The notes: generated from the letters alone by a model not told the origin. 12,875 nucleotides of DNA from JAWPNA01 sp045402695 (GCA_045402695.1 JAWPNA010000053.1:1-12875); one strand, 5' to 3'; counted from the stretch's first letter, positions 1 to 7,530 are shown. Made by a program: numbers and translations.

Positions 1-292
1 TCACGAGGTGGCCCACGCCCGCCCTTGCAGCCTCGCGGACGAAGCCGATCTCCATCGCGGTCTGATCGGGGCTCGTGCCCGAGACGAGGAAGACCGTCGC
101 GGCGCCGTCAAGAGCGGCACGCACGGTCTCCTGCTTGCCGAAGTCGAAAGCCGTCGAGGACACACCCCCGGCCGCCGCCTTCTGAGCCTTTCCCTTCGAA
201 TGGTAGCCGGCGCGACACCGCGCGCCCGCCTCCAGTAGCTTTCTTACGACCTCGCCGCCGACGGTCCCACCGGCTCCCGTGACAAGAATCAT
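1..292 (-). CDS. NmrA-like NAD(P)-binding (atypical SDR) protein, 5' part
   Basis: The first 97 codons of a minus-strand gene that runs off the left edge. The protein opens MILVTGAGGTVGGEVV, the first beta strand and glycine-rich dinucleotide loop (G6-x-G-G-x-x-G12) of a Rossmann fold. Further on come a D-G-A-A-T-V-F-L-V-S strand (about residues 64-73), then S-P-D-Q and an F-V-R-E-A-A-R-A-G-V-x-H-L-V helix and strand. That order is characteristic of NmrA/NAD(P)H-quinone-oxidoreductase-like atypical short-chain dehydrogenases. The expected role is a soluble NAD(P)(H)-binding oxidoreductase or redox sensor; the substrate cannot be read from this part. The ATG at 292 is chosen because a perfect AGGAGG lies 7 nt upstream. 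The gene is divergent from the thioredoxin-like gene at 367. The family is fairly certain, the function is not. Confidence 0.8.
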   Translation of the reverse strand, partial: MILVTGAGGTVGGEVVRKLLEAGARCRAGYHSKGKAQKAAAGGVSSTAFDFGKQETVRAALDGAATVFLVSGTSPDQTAMEIGFVREAARAGVGHLV

Positions 293-299
293 CGCGATG

Positions 300-305
300 C
301 CTCCT
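300..305 (-). promoter_or_regulatory. Strong Shine-Dalgarno for the NmrA-like gene
   Basis: On the minus strand this reads AGGAGG, 7 nt before the ATG at 292, and it fixes that start. It is the clearest ribosome binding site in the window; most other genes here have weak ones. Confidence 0.8.
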
Positions 306-316
306 TTTATCTGGCC

Positions 317-330
317 CTGCCGGCTGGCAG
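317..330. repeat. Short inverted repeat in the divergent intergenic region
   Basis: CTGCC-ggct-GGCAG is a perfect 5-bp stem with a 4-nt spacer. It lies between the divergent NmrA-like and thioredoxin-like genes, where an operator could serve both. It is short enough to be chance in GC-rich DNA, and I see no convincing -35/-10 pair around it. Confidence 0.25.
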
Positions 331-366
331 ACTGATAGGATGCCTGACTGACGAGGAAATGTGAAG

Positions 367-1491
367 ATGCCCAACCCGTGCGCTCGCCTGACACTCCCGA
401 TCGGTCTCACGGCCACGGGAATTCTCCTGACGATGGGGTTCGGGTGCACGGGCGCCGGATCCCGATCCGCTCCAGAGCCCGGCGCGGTGAAGCAGGAATA
501 CCTCAAGCTCCAGCAGCAGGCCGTGGAAGAGCTGCGCGCCTGGGGGGCGGCGGGCGGCGGCGCGCCCGATCCCCGTCCGGCCTGGGCCGCGCGGCTGGAG
601 GCGTTCGCGCACGCTCACGCCGACGCGTCCGAAGGGGCCGATGCGCTCGCGGGAGCCATGGAGCAACGGGCGGCGCGGCAGGACGCGGCGGGCTTCTTCG
701 CGGACTACGACCTGATGCTGGAGCTCGCCCCCGACGGTCCCCATCTCCCGCGTGTCTTCAATCAGGTCGTGGCGCTGCGCATCGTGGAAGAAGGAGGCTA
801 CGGAATCATGACAACCGCGGACACGCAGGAGCGCGACCGGGCCCGCGCGCGGGCGGCGCCGAAGATCATCAAGGACCTCGAGCGGGCGATCGAAGCGACC
901 CGTACCCCGGGCACCAAGGCCGCCGCGCACTACATCATCGGGCTCACGCTGCATCAGATCGTGCAGGACGATCAGGAAGCGCTGAAGCACTTCAAGGCTG
1001 TGGTCGGCGAGTCGCCCGATGCGCCGCCCGCGGCATCGGCCGCCGGCTACATCCGCGAAATCGAAGTCCTCGCCGTGGGCAAGCCGGCTCCCGACTTCGA
1101 GGCCGAATCGCTCGACGGCGGGAAGGCGGGCCTCGCGGCGATGAACGGGTCAATCGTCGTTCTGGACTTCTGGGCCTCGTGGTCGCAGCCGTGCCTCGAG
1201 CGGACGCGGGAGCTCAAGCGGATCCAGAAGAGATACCGGCAGGACGGCGTGGTCCTGATCGGCGTCAGCCTCGACACCGACCGGGCGGCGGCTGAAAAGT
1301 ACGCGTCCGACAACCACGTCACCTGGCCCACGGTCGCGTCGGGCAAGGGAATGCAGGATCCCATGGCTCGTTCCTACGGTGTGCAGACGCTCCCGGTCTC
1401 CTATCTGATCGGGCGCGACGGCACCATCCAGGATCGCCTCAGGCCGGGTGACGATGTCGATCGAGCCGTCTCGCGGCTCATCGAACGCTGA
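367..1491 (+). CDS. Exported TlpA/AhpC-type thioredoxin-fold protein (likely lipoprotein), degenerate active site
   Basis: A 374-residue protein. The N-terminus is a signal sequence with a hydrophobic stretch (about residues 8-26) ending in M-G-F-G-C27, a loose lipobox, so a lipid-anchored periplasmic protein is likely. Residues about 40-235 are helical and Ala-rich, with TPR-like character near 165-215. Residues about 237-374 are a thioredoxin fold: G-K-P-A-P-D-F start, V-V-L-D-F-W-A-S-W strand, the cis-Pro segment T-L-P343-V-S-Y-L-I-G-R-D-G, and a C-terminal helix. The active site reads W-S273-Q-P-C276, so the nucleophilic first Cys of the usual CxxC is Ser while the resolving Cys remains. 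A normal disulfide exchange cycle is therefore unlikely; a one-Cys peroxidase-like, binding or isomerase-like role is possible. A GTG at 361 is also in frame, but GAGGA at 353-357 is 9 nt from the ATG at 367, which I prefer. A YceI gene follows 57 nt downstream. Confidence 0.85.
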   Translation: MPNPCARLTLPIGLTATGILLTMGFGCTGAGSRSAPEPGAVKQEYLKLQQQAVEELRAWGAAGGGAPDPRPAWAARLEAFAHAHADASEGADALAGAMEQRAARQDAAGFFADYDLMLELAPDGPHLPRVFNQVVALRIVEEGGYGIMTTADTQERDRARARAAPKIIKDLERAIEATRTPGTKAAAHYIIGLTLHQIVQDDQEALKHFKAVVGESPDAPPAASAAGYIREIEVLAVGKPAPDFEAESLDGGKAGLAAMNGSIVVLDFWASWSQPCLERTRELKRIQKRYRQDGVVLIGVSLDTDRAAAEKYASDNHVTWPTVASGKGMQDPMARSYGVQTLPVSYLIGRDGTIQDRLRPGDDVDRAVSRLIER

Positions 1492-1505
1492 TCTCCACCC
1501 CGCGC

Positions 1506-1525
1506 CGGACCGCGCTTGCGGTCTG
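1506..1525 (+). terminator. Hairpin between the thioredoxin-like and YceI genes
   Basis: GACCGC-gctt-GCGGTC (1508-1523) is a perfect 6-bp stem with a 4-nt loop, extended by a G-U and a C-G pair. It starts 14 nt after the upstream stop. There is no U-tract after it, so it may be an attenuating or RNA-stabilising hairpin rather than a true intrinsic terminator. Confidence 0.35.
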
Positions 1526-1548
1526 TAAGCCCGTGAACGACAATACGC

Positions 1549-2175
1549 ATGATGCTCGACCTTCGATCCAGGTCTCCCCGACCCTTCGCGCTCACGGCGC
1601 TGATCCTCGGAGCGCTTTTGCCGGCGGTACTGATGGCCGCGCCGTCGCGGATCGAGCTCGACCCGGGCACGAGCGAGATCGGATTCCTGATGCACACGAC
1701 ATGGCATGACGTGGAGGGCAAGACAAAGAGCCTCTCGGGCGCGATCGCCTCGGAAAGCGGCGATATCTTCACAGACGGCCGGGTCTCGGTGGAGATCGAG
1801 GCTGCTGGGCTCGACACCGGAAACGGCCGCCGCGACCGCACCATGAGAGAATCCCACCTCGAGACGGCGAAGTACCCCCGGATCTCCTTCGTCTCCACCG
1901 TCCTTCCCATCGTGGTGTCCAGCGTGGCGGACGCCGGAGGAGCGCCTCGCGAGGTGTCGCTCACCGTTCGAGGGGATCTGACGATCCATGGCACGACGCA
2001 CGACGTGACGCTACCGGTCCTGGCGCGCCGCGAGGGGGGGGCCTGGATCCTGAGCGGTGAGGTACCGGTGCGCCTCTCGGAGTACAGCATCCCGGACCCA
2101 TCCATGATTCTCAATCGAGTGCAGGATGAAGTGAGAGTCAGCTTCACCTTGAGGACGAAGCCTCCCGCGCCGTGA
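1549..2175 (+). CDS. YceI-family periplasmic protein
   Basis: A 208-residue protein with an N-terminal Sec signal: basic start, hydrophobic residues about 12-29, A-M-A-A cleavage region near 29-32. The mature part follows the YceI lipocalin-like beta-barrel plan. Near residues 35-65 it has I-E-L-D-P-G-T-S-E-I-G-F and a W-H-D-V-E-G segment. At 87-115 it has L-D-T-G-N-x-R-R-D-x-x-M-R-E-S-H-L-E, then Y-P-R-I-S-F-V-S. At 140-156 it has G-D-L-T-I-H-G-T-T-H-D-V-T-L-P-V, and at 178-200 the closing S-I-P-D-P-S to V-R-V-S-F-T-L strand. Length and order match the family, which binds polyisoprenoid or other amphiphilic lipids in the periplasm; the ligand here is unknown. The ATGs at 1549 and 1552 are tandem and there is no clear Shine-Dalgarno, so the start may be off by one codon. 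It shares strand and cellular compartment with the preceding thioredoxin-fold protein, but a hairpin separates them. Confidence 0.9.
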   Translation: MMLDLRSRSPRPFALTALILGALLPAVLMAAPSRIELDPGTSEIGFLMHTTWHDVEGKTKSLSGAIASESGDIFTDGRVSVEIEAAGLDTGNGRRDRTMRESHLETAKYPRISFVSTVLPIVVSSVADAGGAPREVSLTVRGDLTIHGTTHDVTLPVLARREGGAWILSGEVPVRLSEYSIPDPSMILNRVQDEVRVSFTLRTKPPAP

Positions 2176-2207
2176 CGGGTATGGCGGGCTTGATGGGCAT
2201 GATGCGA

Positions 2208-2237
2208 TTGACGCCCCGCGCGGCGCAAAGTTAGACT
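2208..2237 (+). promoter_or_regulatory. Candidate sigma70-type promoter of the dehydrogenase/tryptophan operon
   Basis: TTGACG (2208-2213, 5 of 6 to consensus), an 18-nt spacer, then TAGACT (2232-2237, 4 of 6). This lies in the 85-nt gap after the YceI stop and would start transcription about 16 nt before the ATG at 2261. Spacing is plausible, but in GC-rich DNA such matches occur by chance, so this is tentative. Confidence 0.35.
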
Positions 2238-2260
2238 GTCCTGACACGCATCGACTTTCC

Positions 2261-3397
2261 ATGCATTTCCACGCGGGGAGCCCCATCTCGGATATGCGGC
2301 GCTATCCGGCATTCGACCCACCGGAATACGCGAACTGGGAGCCTTCCGAGGAGGCCATGGCCGGGTTCCGCGCGCACGTTCCAGCCAGACTCCCGGACGA
2401 TTCCGTGCTCCTGCGGCTCTACGAGGGGATGCTGCGCAACCGCCTTCACGACATCGCGCTGAAGCGATGGGTGCGTCAGGGAATCATCTCCAAGGCATGG
2501 CTCGGCACCGGCGAAGAGGCGGTGACCGTCGGCAACGCGCGCGCGTTGAGGGAAGGCGACGTGGTCGGCCCGATGATCCGCAACGCGGGCGCCTGCCACG
2601 AGATGGGGATGCCGCTCGCCGACATGCTCAAGGCCTACCTGGGCACGCCCGACACGATCACGAGGGGGCGAGACATCCACACGGGCGACCCGGCGCACGG
2701 TGTCATCCCACCGATCTCCTTCGTGAGCGCCCTGGTGCCCGTCTTCGCCGGCATAGCGCTGGCCTTCAAGATGAACCGGCAGCCCCGCGTCGCGATGACC
2801 TGGGTCGGCGACGGCGCCCGCTGGACGGGGGAGTTCCACGAGGGGATGAACTTCGCCGCGACGCAGAGGCTCCCGCTCGTCATCGTCCTGCAGGACAATC
2901 AGGTGGCGCTGGGAACACGCCGGGACGCCCACAGCAAGGCCGCCTGCGATCAGATGGCGGCCGGCTACGGCATCGAGGGTCTCACCTGCGACGGCAATAA
3001 CATCCTGGATGTCCACAACGTCTCACTCGATGCAGTGTCGCGTTGCAGGAACGGCGAGGGCCCCGTCATCGTGACCGCCGTCACCTTCCGGATGGGTGCC
3101 CACGCGACGCACGATGAGGCCGAGGCGCGGGCTCTGTTCCCAGCCGAAGTCTTCGCCTGGTGGGGCAGGCGTGATCCGATCGGAATGTACGAAACGTGGC
3201 TTGCCGAGTCCCACGGCGTGTCGAAAGAGGCGCTGGAGCGGATCGAGGATCGGGTCACGCAGGAAGTCGAGCACGCCGCCGAGAGAGCGTTGGAGAGCCG
3301 GAAGGAGTCCTCCGCGCGCGGGGCGACGGCGGCTGATCTTCTCGCGGGAGTGTACGCGCGTGAGATCACGGATGGCGTCATGACGGACGCCCGGTGA
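2261..3397 (+). CDS. Thiamine-diphosphate-dependent 2-oxo acid dehydrogenase E1 component, alpha subunit (stand-alone)
   Basis: A 378-residue E1 alpha-type protein. It carries the ThDP/Mg motif G183-D-G with N213 about 28 residues later (V-L-Q-D-N-Q), followed by V-A-L-G-T, as in pyruvate/branched-chain E1 alpha. The phosphorylation-loop region G-A-H281-A-T-H-D-E retains the conserved His near the cofactor. E1 alpha pairs with E1 beta to decarboxylate a 2-oxo acid and pass the acyl group to the lipoyl E2. No separate beta gene is present: the next gene is a complete alpha-beta fusion, so this alpha must borrow that beta half, use one encoded elsewhere, or act differently. The start is uncertain. 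ATG 2261 lacks a clear Shine-Dalgarno, and ATG 2294 is an alternative that would remove 11 residues. The stop overlaps the next start (TGATG), so translation is probably coupled. The substrate cannot be deduced. Confidence 0.88.
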   Translation: MHFHAGSPISDMRRYPAFDPPEYANWEPSEEAMAGFRAHVPARLPDDSVLLRLYEGMLRNRLHDIALKRWVRQGIISKAWLGTGEEAVTVGNARALREGDVVGPMIRNAGACHEMGMPLADMLKAYLGTPDTITRGRDIHTGDPAHGVIPPISFVSALVPVFAGIALAFKMNRQPRVAMTWVGDGARWTGEFHEGMNFAATQRLPLVIVLQDNQVALGTRRDAHSKAACDQMAAGYGIEGLTCDGNNILDVHNVSLDAVSRCRNGEGPVIVTAVTFRMGAHATHDEAEARALFPAEVFAWWGRRDPIGMYETWLAESHGVSKEALERIEDRVTQEVEHAAERALESRKESSARGATAADLLAGVYAREITDGVMTDAR

Positions 3398-5550
3398 TGC
3401 AGCGAGGGTCGAGAGGGATGAAGCCACAAGCCGGCGGCAGGACGAGGGTGGCCGATGCGGGCCTCGGCCTGGATCGTGAGGCGATGGTGGGCATCTACCG
3501 CACGATGTACCTGTCGCGACGGATCGACGACAAGGAGCTGCAGCTCAAGCGGCAGAACAAGTACTTCTTCCAGATCAGCGGCGCCGGGCACGAGGCGATC
3601 CTCGTGGCCGCCGGCATGGCGCTGAAGCCGGCCCACGACTGGTTCTACCCGTACTACCGCGATCGGGCGCTGTGCCTTCAGATCGGCATGACCCCCAAGG
3701 AGATGCTGATGCAGGGCGTGGGCGCCGCGGCCGACCCGAGCTCCGGCTCCCGGCAGATGCCGGCCCACTTCGGTCACAAGGCGCTCAACATCGTCTCGCA
3801 GTCGAGCCCCACAGGCACTCAGTGGCTGCAGGCGGCCGGCTGCGCCGAGGCGGGGATCCATCTGGCCGGGATGAAAGGCGCGCTGGAGGTGGCCGGGCGG
3901 TTCGAGAAAGACGAGATCGTGTACGTGTCGGGCGGCGACGGGGCTGTTTCGGAAGGGGAGTTCTACGAAGCCCTCATGACCGCCTGCGTTCGGAGGCTGC
4001 CGGTCCTCTTCATGGTCGAGGACAACGGCTACGCCATTTCGGTCCCGGTTGCGGTGCAGACTCCCGGGGGCAGCATCAGCAAGGCGATGGCCTCGGTGCC
4101 CGATCTCGCGATACGCGAGGTGGACGGGTGCGACCCTCTGGCCTCTCTGGAGGTCATGCGCGAGGTCGTCGAAAAGATGAGGCGGCGCGAGATCGGGCCC
4201 GTGCTCGTTCACGCGCGCGTCGTGCGTCCCTACTCGCATTCGCAGTCGGACGTTGAGAAGGAGTACAAGTCCGAGGCCGAGCGGGCCGAGGAGGCTCGCA
4301 TGGATCCCATCACGCGCTTCAGTTCGTGGCTGGTGTCCGGCGGCCACGCCACCGAGGAGTTCCTGGCCGAAGTGCGTGCCGACGCCGACGAGGAGATCGG
4401 CAAGGCCGTCGATGAGGCGCTGGCGGAGCCCAAGCCGTCTCCCTCGACCATATACGATCATCTCTACTCGCCCGATGTGGACCCCACGTCATCGGATTTC
4501 GAGACCGCGGCGCGCCCGGCGGGCGAGCCGACGACCATGGTGGACCTGCTGAACTCATGCCTGAGAGATGAGATGGGGCGCGACGAGCGCATCGTGCTGT
4601 TCGGCCAGGACGTGGCCGACGCCACCGTGGAGACGAAGCTGAAGGAAGTCAAGGGCAAGGGCGGCGTCTTCAAGGTCACCTGGGGGCTCCAGAAGAGGTA
4701 CGGCTCCCGCCGCGTCTTCAACTCTCCGCTGGCGGAGGCCAACATCATCGGCCGTGCCATCGGGATGGCGACGCGGGGGCTCAAGCCGGTGGTGGAGATC
4801 CAGTTCTTCGACTACATCTGGCCGGCCATGATGCAGCTTCGCAACGAGCTGCCGCTCATGAGATGGCGCTCCAACGGCGCGTTCAAGTGCCCCGTGGTGG
4901 TGCGGGTCCCCATCGGCGGCTACCTCGCGGGCGGCGCCATCTATCACAGTCAGTGCGGCGAGGTGATCTTCACCCACATGCCGGGGCTGCGTGTCGTGAT
5001 GCCCGCCACGGCGGCCGACGCCAACGGGCTGCTGCGGACGGCCATCCGGTGCGACGATCCGGTGATGTTCCTCGAGCACAAGCACCTCTACCGGCAGACC
5101 TACAACAAGGACTCTTACCCCGGGCCCGACTACATGATCCCGTTCGGCAAGGCGAAGATCGTGAAACCGGGGGACGACGTCACGCTCGTCACCTACGGCG
5201 CGCTGGTGGAGCGCGGCCGCCGCGCGGCGATGAAGGCCGAAGAGATTCACGGCGTCAGCGTCGAGGTGATCGATCTGCGCTCGCTCTCCCCTTACGACTG
5301 GCCGGCCATCGAGGCTTCGGTGAAAAAGACCAGCCGCGTGATGGTGGCGTACGAGGACGTGCGGGCTTTCGGCTACGGCGCCGAGATCGCCGCCCGGATC
5401 GCCGACGAGCTGTTCGAACACCTCGACGCCCCGGTGAGACGCGTGGCCGCCAAGGATACCTGGGTGGCCTACGAGCCGGGGCTGGAGGCCGCCATCTTGC
5501 CGCAGGAGTCCGACCTTCTGGCCGCCCTGGAAAGCCTGGCGGGGTACTGA
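3397..5550 (+). CDS. Fused alpha-beta E1 component of a 2-oxo acid dehydrogenase (branched-chain/pyruvate type)
   Basis: 717 residues from ATG 3397. The alpha half (about 20-345) has a G-A-G-H-E-A motif, the ThDP motif G-G-D181-G-A-V-S-E-G-E-F-Y-E-A with N210-G-Y-A-I-S, and S-H281-S-Q-S-D. An acidic, charged linker (about 345-377) joins it to the beta half (about 378-717). There F-N-S-P-L-A-E447 holds the Glu that activates ThDP, and Y-H517-S-Q is the conserved beta-subunit active-site His; the transketolase C-terminal domain runs from about 585 to the end. Both halves look catalytically intact, so a single chain can form a working E1. The closest named activities are 2-oxoisovalerate and related branched-chain dehydrogenases, with lipoyl E2 and E3 expected elsewhere. 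An in-frame GTG at 3394 and an ATG at 3418, with purine-rich GCGAGGG about 10 nt before it, are alternative starts. The next gene starts 1 nt after this stop. Confidence 0.92.
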   Translation: MQRGSRGMKPQAGGRTRVADAGLGLDREAMVGIYRTMYLSRRIDDKELQLKRQNKYFFQISGAGHEAILVAAGMALKPAHDWFYPYYRDRALCLQIGMTPKEMLMQGVGAAADPSSGSRQMPAHFGHKALNIVSQSSPTGTQWLQAAGCAEAGIHLAGMKGALEVAGRFEKDEIVYVSGGDGAVSEGEFYEALMTACVRRLPVLFMVEDNGYAISVPVAVQTPGGSISKAMASVPDLAIREVDGCDPLASLEVMREVVEKMRRREIGPVLVHARVVRPYSHSQSDVEKEYKSEAERAEEARMDPITRFSSWLVSGGHATEEFLAEVRADADEEIGKAVDEALAEPKPSPSTIYDHLYSPDVDPTSSDFETAARPAGEPTTMVDLLNSCLRDEMGRDERIVLFGQDVADATVETKLKEVKGKGGVFKVTWGLQKRYGSRRVFNSPLAEANIIGRAIGMATRGLKPVVEIQFFDYIWPAMMQLRNELPLMRWRSNGAFKCPVVVRVPIGGYLAGGAIYHSQCGEVIFTHMPGLRVVMPATAADANGLLRTAIRCDDPVMFLEHKHLYRQTYNKDSYPGPDYMIPFGKAKIVKPGDDVTLVTYGALVERGRRAAMKAEEIHGVSVEVIDLRSLSPYDWPAIEASVKKTSRVMVAYEDVRAFGYGAEIAARIADELFEHLDAPVRRVAAKDTWVAYEPGLEAAILPQESDLLAALESLAGY

Positions 5551-5551
5551 G

Positions 5552-6730
5552 ATGAGCCCTCCTGACGATCTGCTGAAGTACCGCCCCGAGTTCCCCATCC
5601 TGGACCGGTACACCTACATGATCTCGCACTCGCTGGGTGCGATGCCGCGGGGGGTCTACCAGCGGCTCAACGCGTTCGCCGACTCGTGGAACGAGCGCGG
5701 CATCCTGGCGTGGGAGGACGGGTGGTGGGAGATGTCCTCGAAGGTGGGTGATGTCCTTGGGAAGATCCTGGGAGCGGGCGCCGGCACCATCACGATGCAC
5801 CAGAACGTGTCTGTGGCCGAGGCGCTCATCGCCTCCGCGCTGGACTTCTCCGGGCGCCGCAACAAAGTCGTCTATACGGACATGAACTTCCCTTCCGTCA
5901 TGTACGTGTGGGAGGCGCACCGGGGGCGCGGCGCGCGCGTCCACATGGTGCAGTCAGATGACGGCATCACCGTGGACACGGGCAAGCTGGTGGACGCCAT
6001 TGACGACCAGACCCTGGTGGTGCCGATCTCACACGTGCTGTTCCGCAGCGCCTACATCCAGGACGTCAAGGCGGTGATGGAGAAGGCTGAGCGTGCCGGT
6101 GCGATGGTGATCCTGGACTGCTACCAGTCGGCCGGCACGGTGCCGTTTGACCTGGCGGACCTGGGCGTGCACTTCGCCGTGGGAGGGTCGGTCAAGTGGC
6201 TCCTGGGGGGCCCCGGAGCGGGCTACCTGTACGTGCGCGAGGACCTTCTCAACAAGTTCCAGCCGGCCATCACCGGCTGGTCGGCGCACGCGCACCCGTT
6301 CGACTTCACGATCGGGCCGATCGACTACGCCAAGGGGATCATGCGGTGGATGCACGGCACGCCCGCGGTCGCGCCGCTGTACCAGTGCCTGCCCGGCTAC
6401 GAGATGATCCAGGAGATCGGTCTGCCGCGCATCCGGGCCAAGTCCATGAGGCAGACCGCGCGCATCATCGAGAAGGCGCGCGCGATGGGGATGCGCCTCA
6501 ACAGCCCGCTCGAACCTCACCGCCGCGGAGGCAGCGTCGTGGTGGATGTGGCGGACGGTCACCACGTGTGTCAGGAGCTGATTCGACGGAAGTACCTCGT
6601 GGACTACCGCCCCGGCGCCGGCGTGCGCCTCGCGCCGCACTTCTATACGACCGACGAGGAGTGTGACGCGACCATCGAGGAGATGGCGGCCATCGTGGCG
6701 GCCGGAGTGCCCCCCGGAGCACACCGATGA
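5552..6730 (+). CDS. Kynureninase-like PLP enzyme (class V aminotransferase fold)
   Basis: 392 residues. The order of motifs follows kynureninase: Y-M-I-S-H-S-L-G-A (22-30), D-x-N-F-P-S near 110-115, I-S160-H-V-L-F-x-S, D189 in V-I-L-D-C-Y-Q-S-A-G (the Asp that pairs with the PLP ring nitrogen), and G-G-S-V-K215-W-L-L-G-G-P-G with the Schiff-base lysine. G-W243-S-A-H and H-G-T-P-A-V (268-273) complete the series. Kynureninase hydrolyses L-kynurenine (or 3-hydroxykynurenine) to anthranilate (or 3-hydroxyanthranilate) plus alanine. Classical kynureninases have Tyr directly before the lysine, where it contacts the PLP phosphate; here it is Val214. The substrate may therefore differ. The ATG is 1 nt after the E1 stop, and the stop overlaps the tryptophan dioxygenase start by 4 nt (ATGA). 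Co-transcription with TDO strongly favours a kynurenine-type substrate. A cysteine-desulfurase or epimerase-like member of the same fold is the alternative. Confidence 0.82.
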   Translation: MSPPDDLLKYRPEFPILDRYTYMISHSLGAMPRGVYQRLNAFADSWNERGILAWEDGWWEMSSKVGDVLGKILGAGAGTITMHQNVSVAEALIASALDFSGRRNKVVYTDMNFPSVMYVWEAHRGRGARVHMVQSDDGITVDTGKLVDAIDDQTLVVPISHVLFRSAYIQDVKAVMEKAERAGAMVILDCYQSAGTVPFDLADLGVHFAVGGSVKWLLGGPGAGYLYVREDLLNKFQPAITGWSAHAHPFDFTIGPIDYAKGIMRWMHGTPAVAPLYQCLPGYEMIQEIGLPRIRAKSMRQTARIIEKARAMGMRLNSPLEPHRRGGSVVVDVADGHHVCQELIRRKYLVDYRPGAGVRLAPHFYTTDEECDATIEEMAAIVAAGVPPGAHR

Positions 6731-7530
6731 AGCGGGCCGCGTCCTCGTACGGCGAATACCTCAAGGTGGAGGAGCTGCTGGAGCTCCAGCAGCCGCTGTC
6801 GGACCCGCCGCAGCACGACGAGATGTTGTTCATCATCATCCACCAGGTGTACGAGCTGTGGTTCCGCGAGATGATCCACGAGGCCGAGGCGGTGATGTCG
6901 GCTCTGGCTCAGAACAAGGCGCGGCGCGCCACGCGGCTGTACCGCAGGCTCATCGAGATCCAGCGCGTGCTGGTGCAGCAGATCGCGGTGCTGGAGACGA
7001 TGACGCCGAATGACTTCAACACGTTCCGCGACCTGTTGAACCCGGCCAGCGGCTTCCAGTCGGCGCAGTTCCGCGAGCTGGAATTCATGTCCGGCATGAA
7101 GGAGCCGGCCCTCATGAAGGCGCTGAGCATGCAGCCGGCCCAGCTCGCGCGGCTCGAGCTCAGACTTGAGCAGCCGACGCTGTATGACGCCTTCGACGAT
7201 TTGCTGCGAAGAACCGGCTTCCCGTTGCCGGGCGCGGGGTCTGTGGACCTGTGCGGCGCCCGCGTCTCGGCGCTCAAGACGATCTACGACCACCGCGACG
7301 ACCACGACGATCTGTACCAGCTCTGCGAGGCGATGATCGAGTTCGACGAGAACTTCCAGATCTGGCGGTTTCACCACATCCGCATGGTCGAGAGGATGAT
7401 CGGCAGGAAGCGCGGCACCGGCGGGAGCGAGGGAGTGGGGTACCTCGCGAGGACCCTGGACAAGCGGTGCTTTCCCGAGCTGTGGGAGGTGCGCACCCAT
7501 TTGTCCGGAGGCGGCAGCTACGGAAGTTGA
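6727..7530 (+). CDS. kynA: Tryptophan 2,3-dioxygenase
   Basis: 267 residues, the usual length for bacterial TDO. This haem enzyme opens the indole ring of L-tryptophan with O2 to give N-formylkynurenine. Visible signatures in order are H30-D-E-M-L-F-I (distal pocket His), H-Q-V-Y-E-L-W-F (39-46), L-E-T-M-T-P-N-D-F (89-97), F-R101-D-L-L-N-P-A-S-G-F-Q-S (the Arg that holds the substrate carboxylate), W-R-F-H-H217-I-R-M-V-E-R (H217 is the expected proximal haem ligand), and the substrate-binding loop G-T231-G-G-S-E-G-V-G-Y-L. All key residues are present, so it should be active. It is the last gene of the operon. Its ATG overlaps the TGA of the kynureninase-like gene. A formamidase (kynB) is not in the window. 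Confidence 0.95.
   Translation: MKRAASSYGEYLKVEELLELQQPLSDPPQHDEMLFIIIHQVYELWFREMIHEAEAVMSALAQNKARRATRLYRRLIEIQRVLVQQIAVLETMTPNDFNTFRDLLNPASGFQSAQFRELEFMSGMKEPALMKALSMQPAQLARLELRLEQPTLYDAFDDLLRRTGFPLPGAGSVDLCGARVSALKTIYDHRDDHDDLYQLCEAMIEFDENFQIWRFHHIRMVERMIGRKRGTGGSEGVGYLARTLDKRCFPELWEVRTHLSGGGSYGS

Noticed and set aside
2965..4461. 498-residue open frame on the minus strand
   Set aside because: It is antisense to both E1 genes, whose motifs are unmistakable. Its translation is rich in His, Arg, Gly and Pro with no domain pattern, as expected for the opposite strand of GC-rich coding DNA.
4555..5613. 352-residue minus-strand open frame opposite the E1 beta half
   Set aside because: It has the same shadow character; the plus-strand frame carries the catalytic Glu447 and His517 context of E1 beta.
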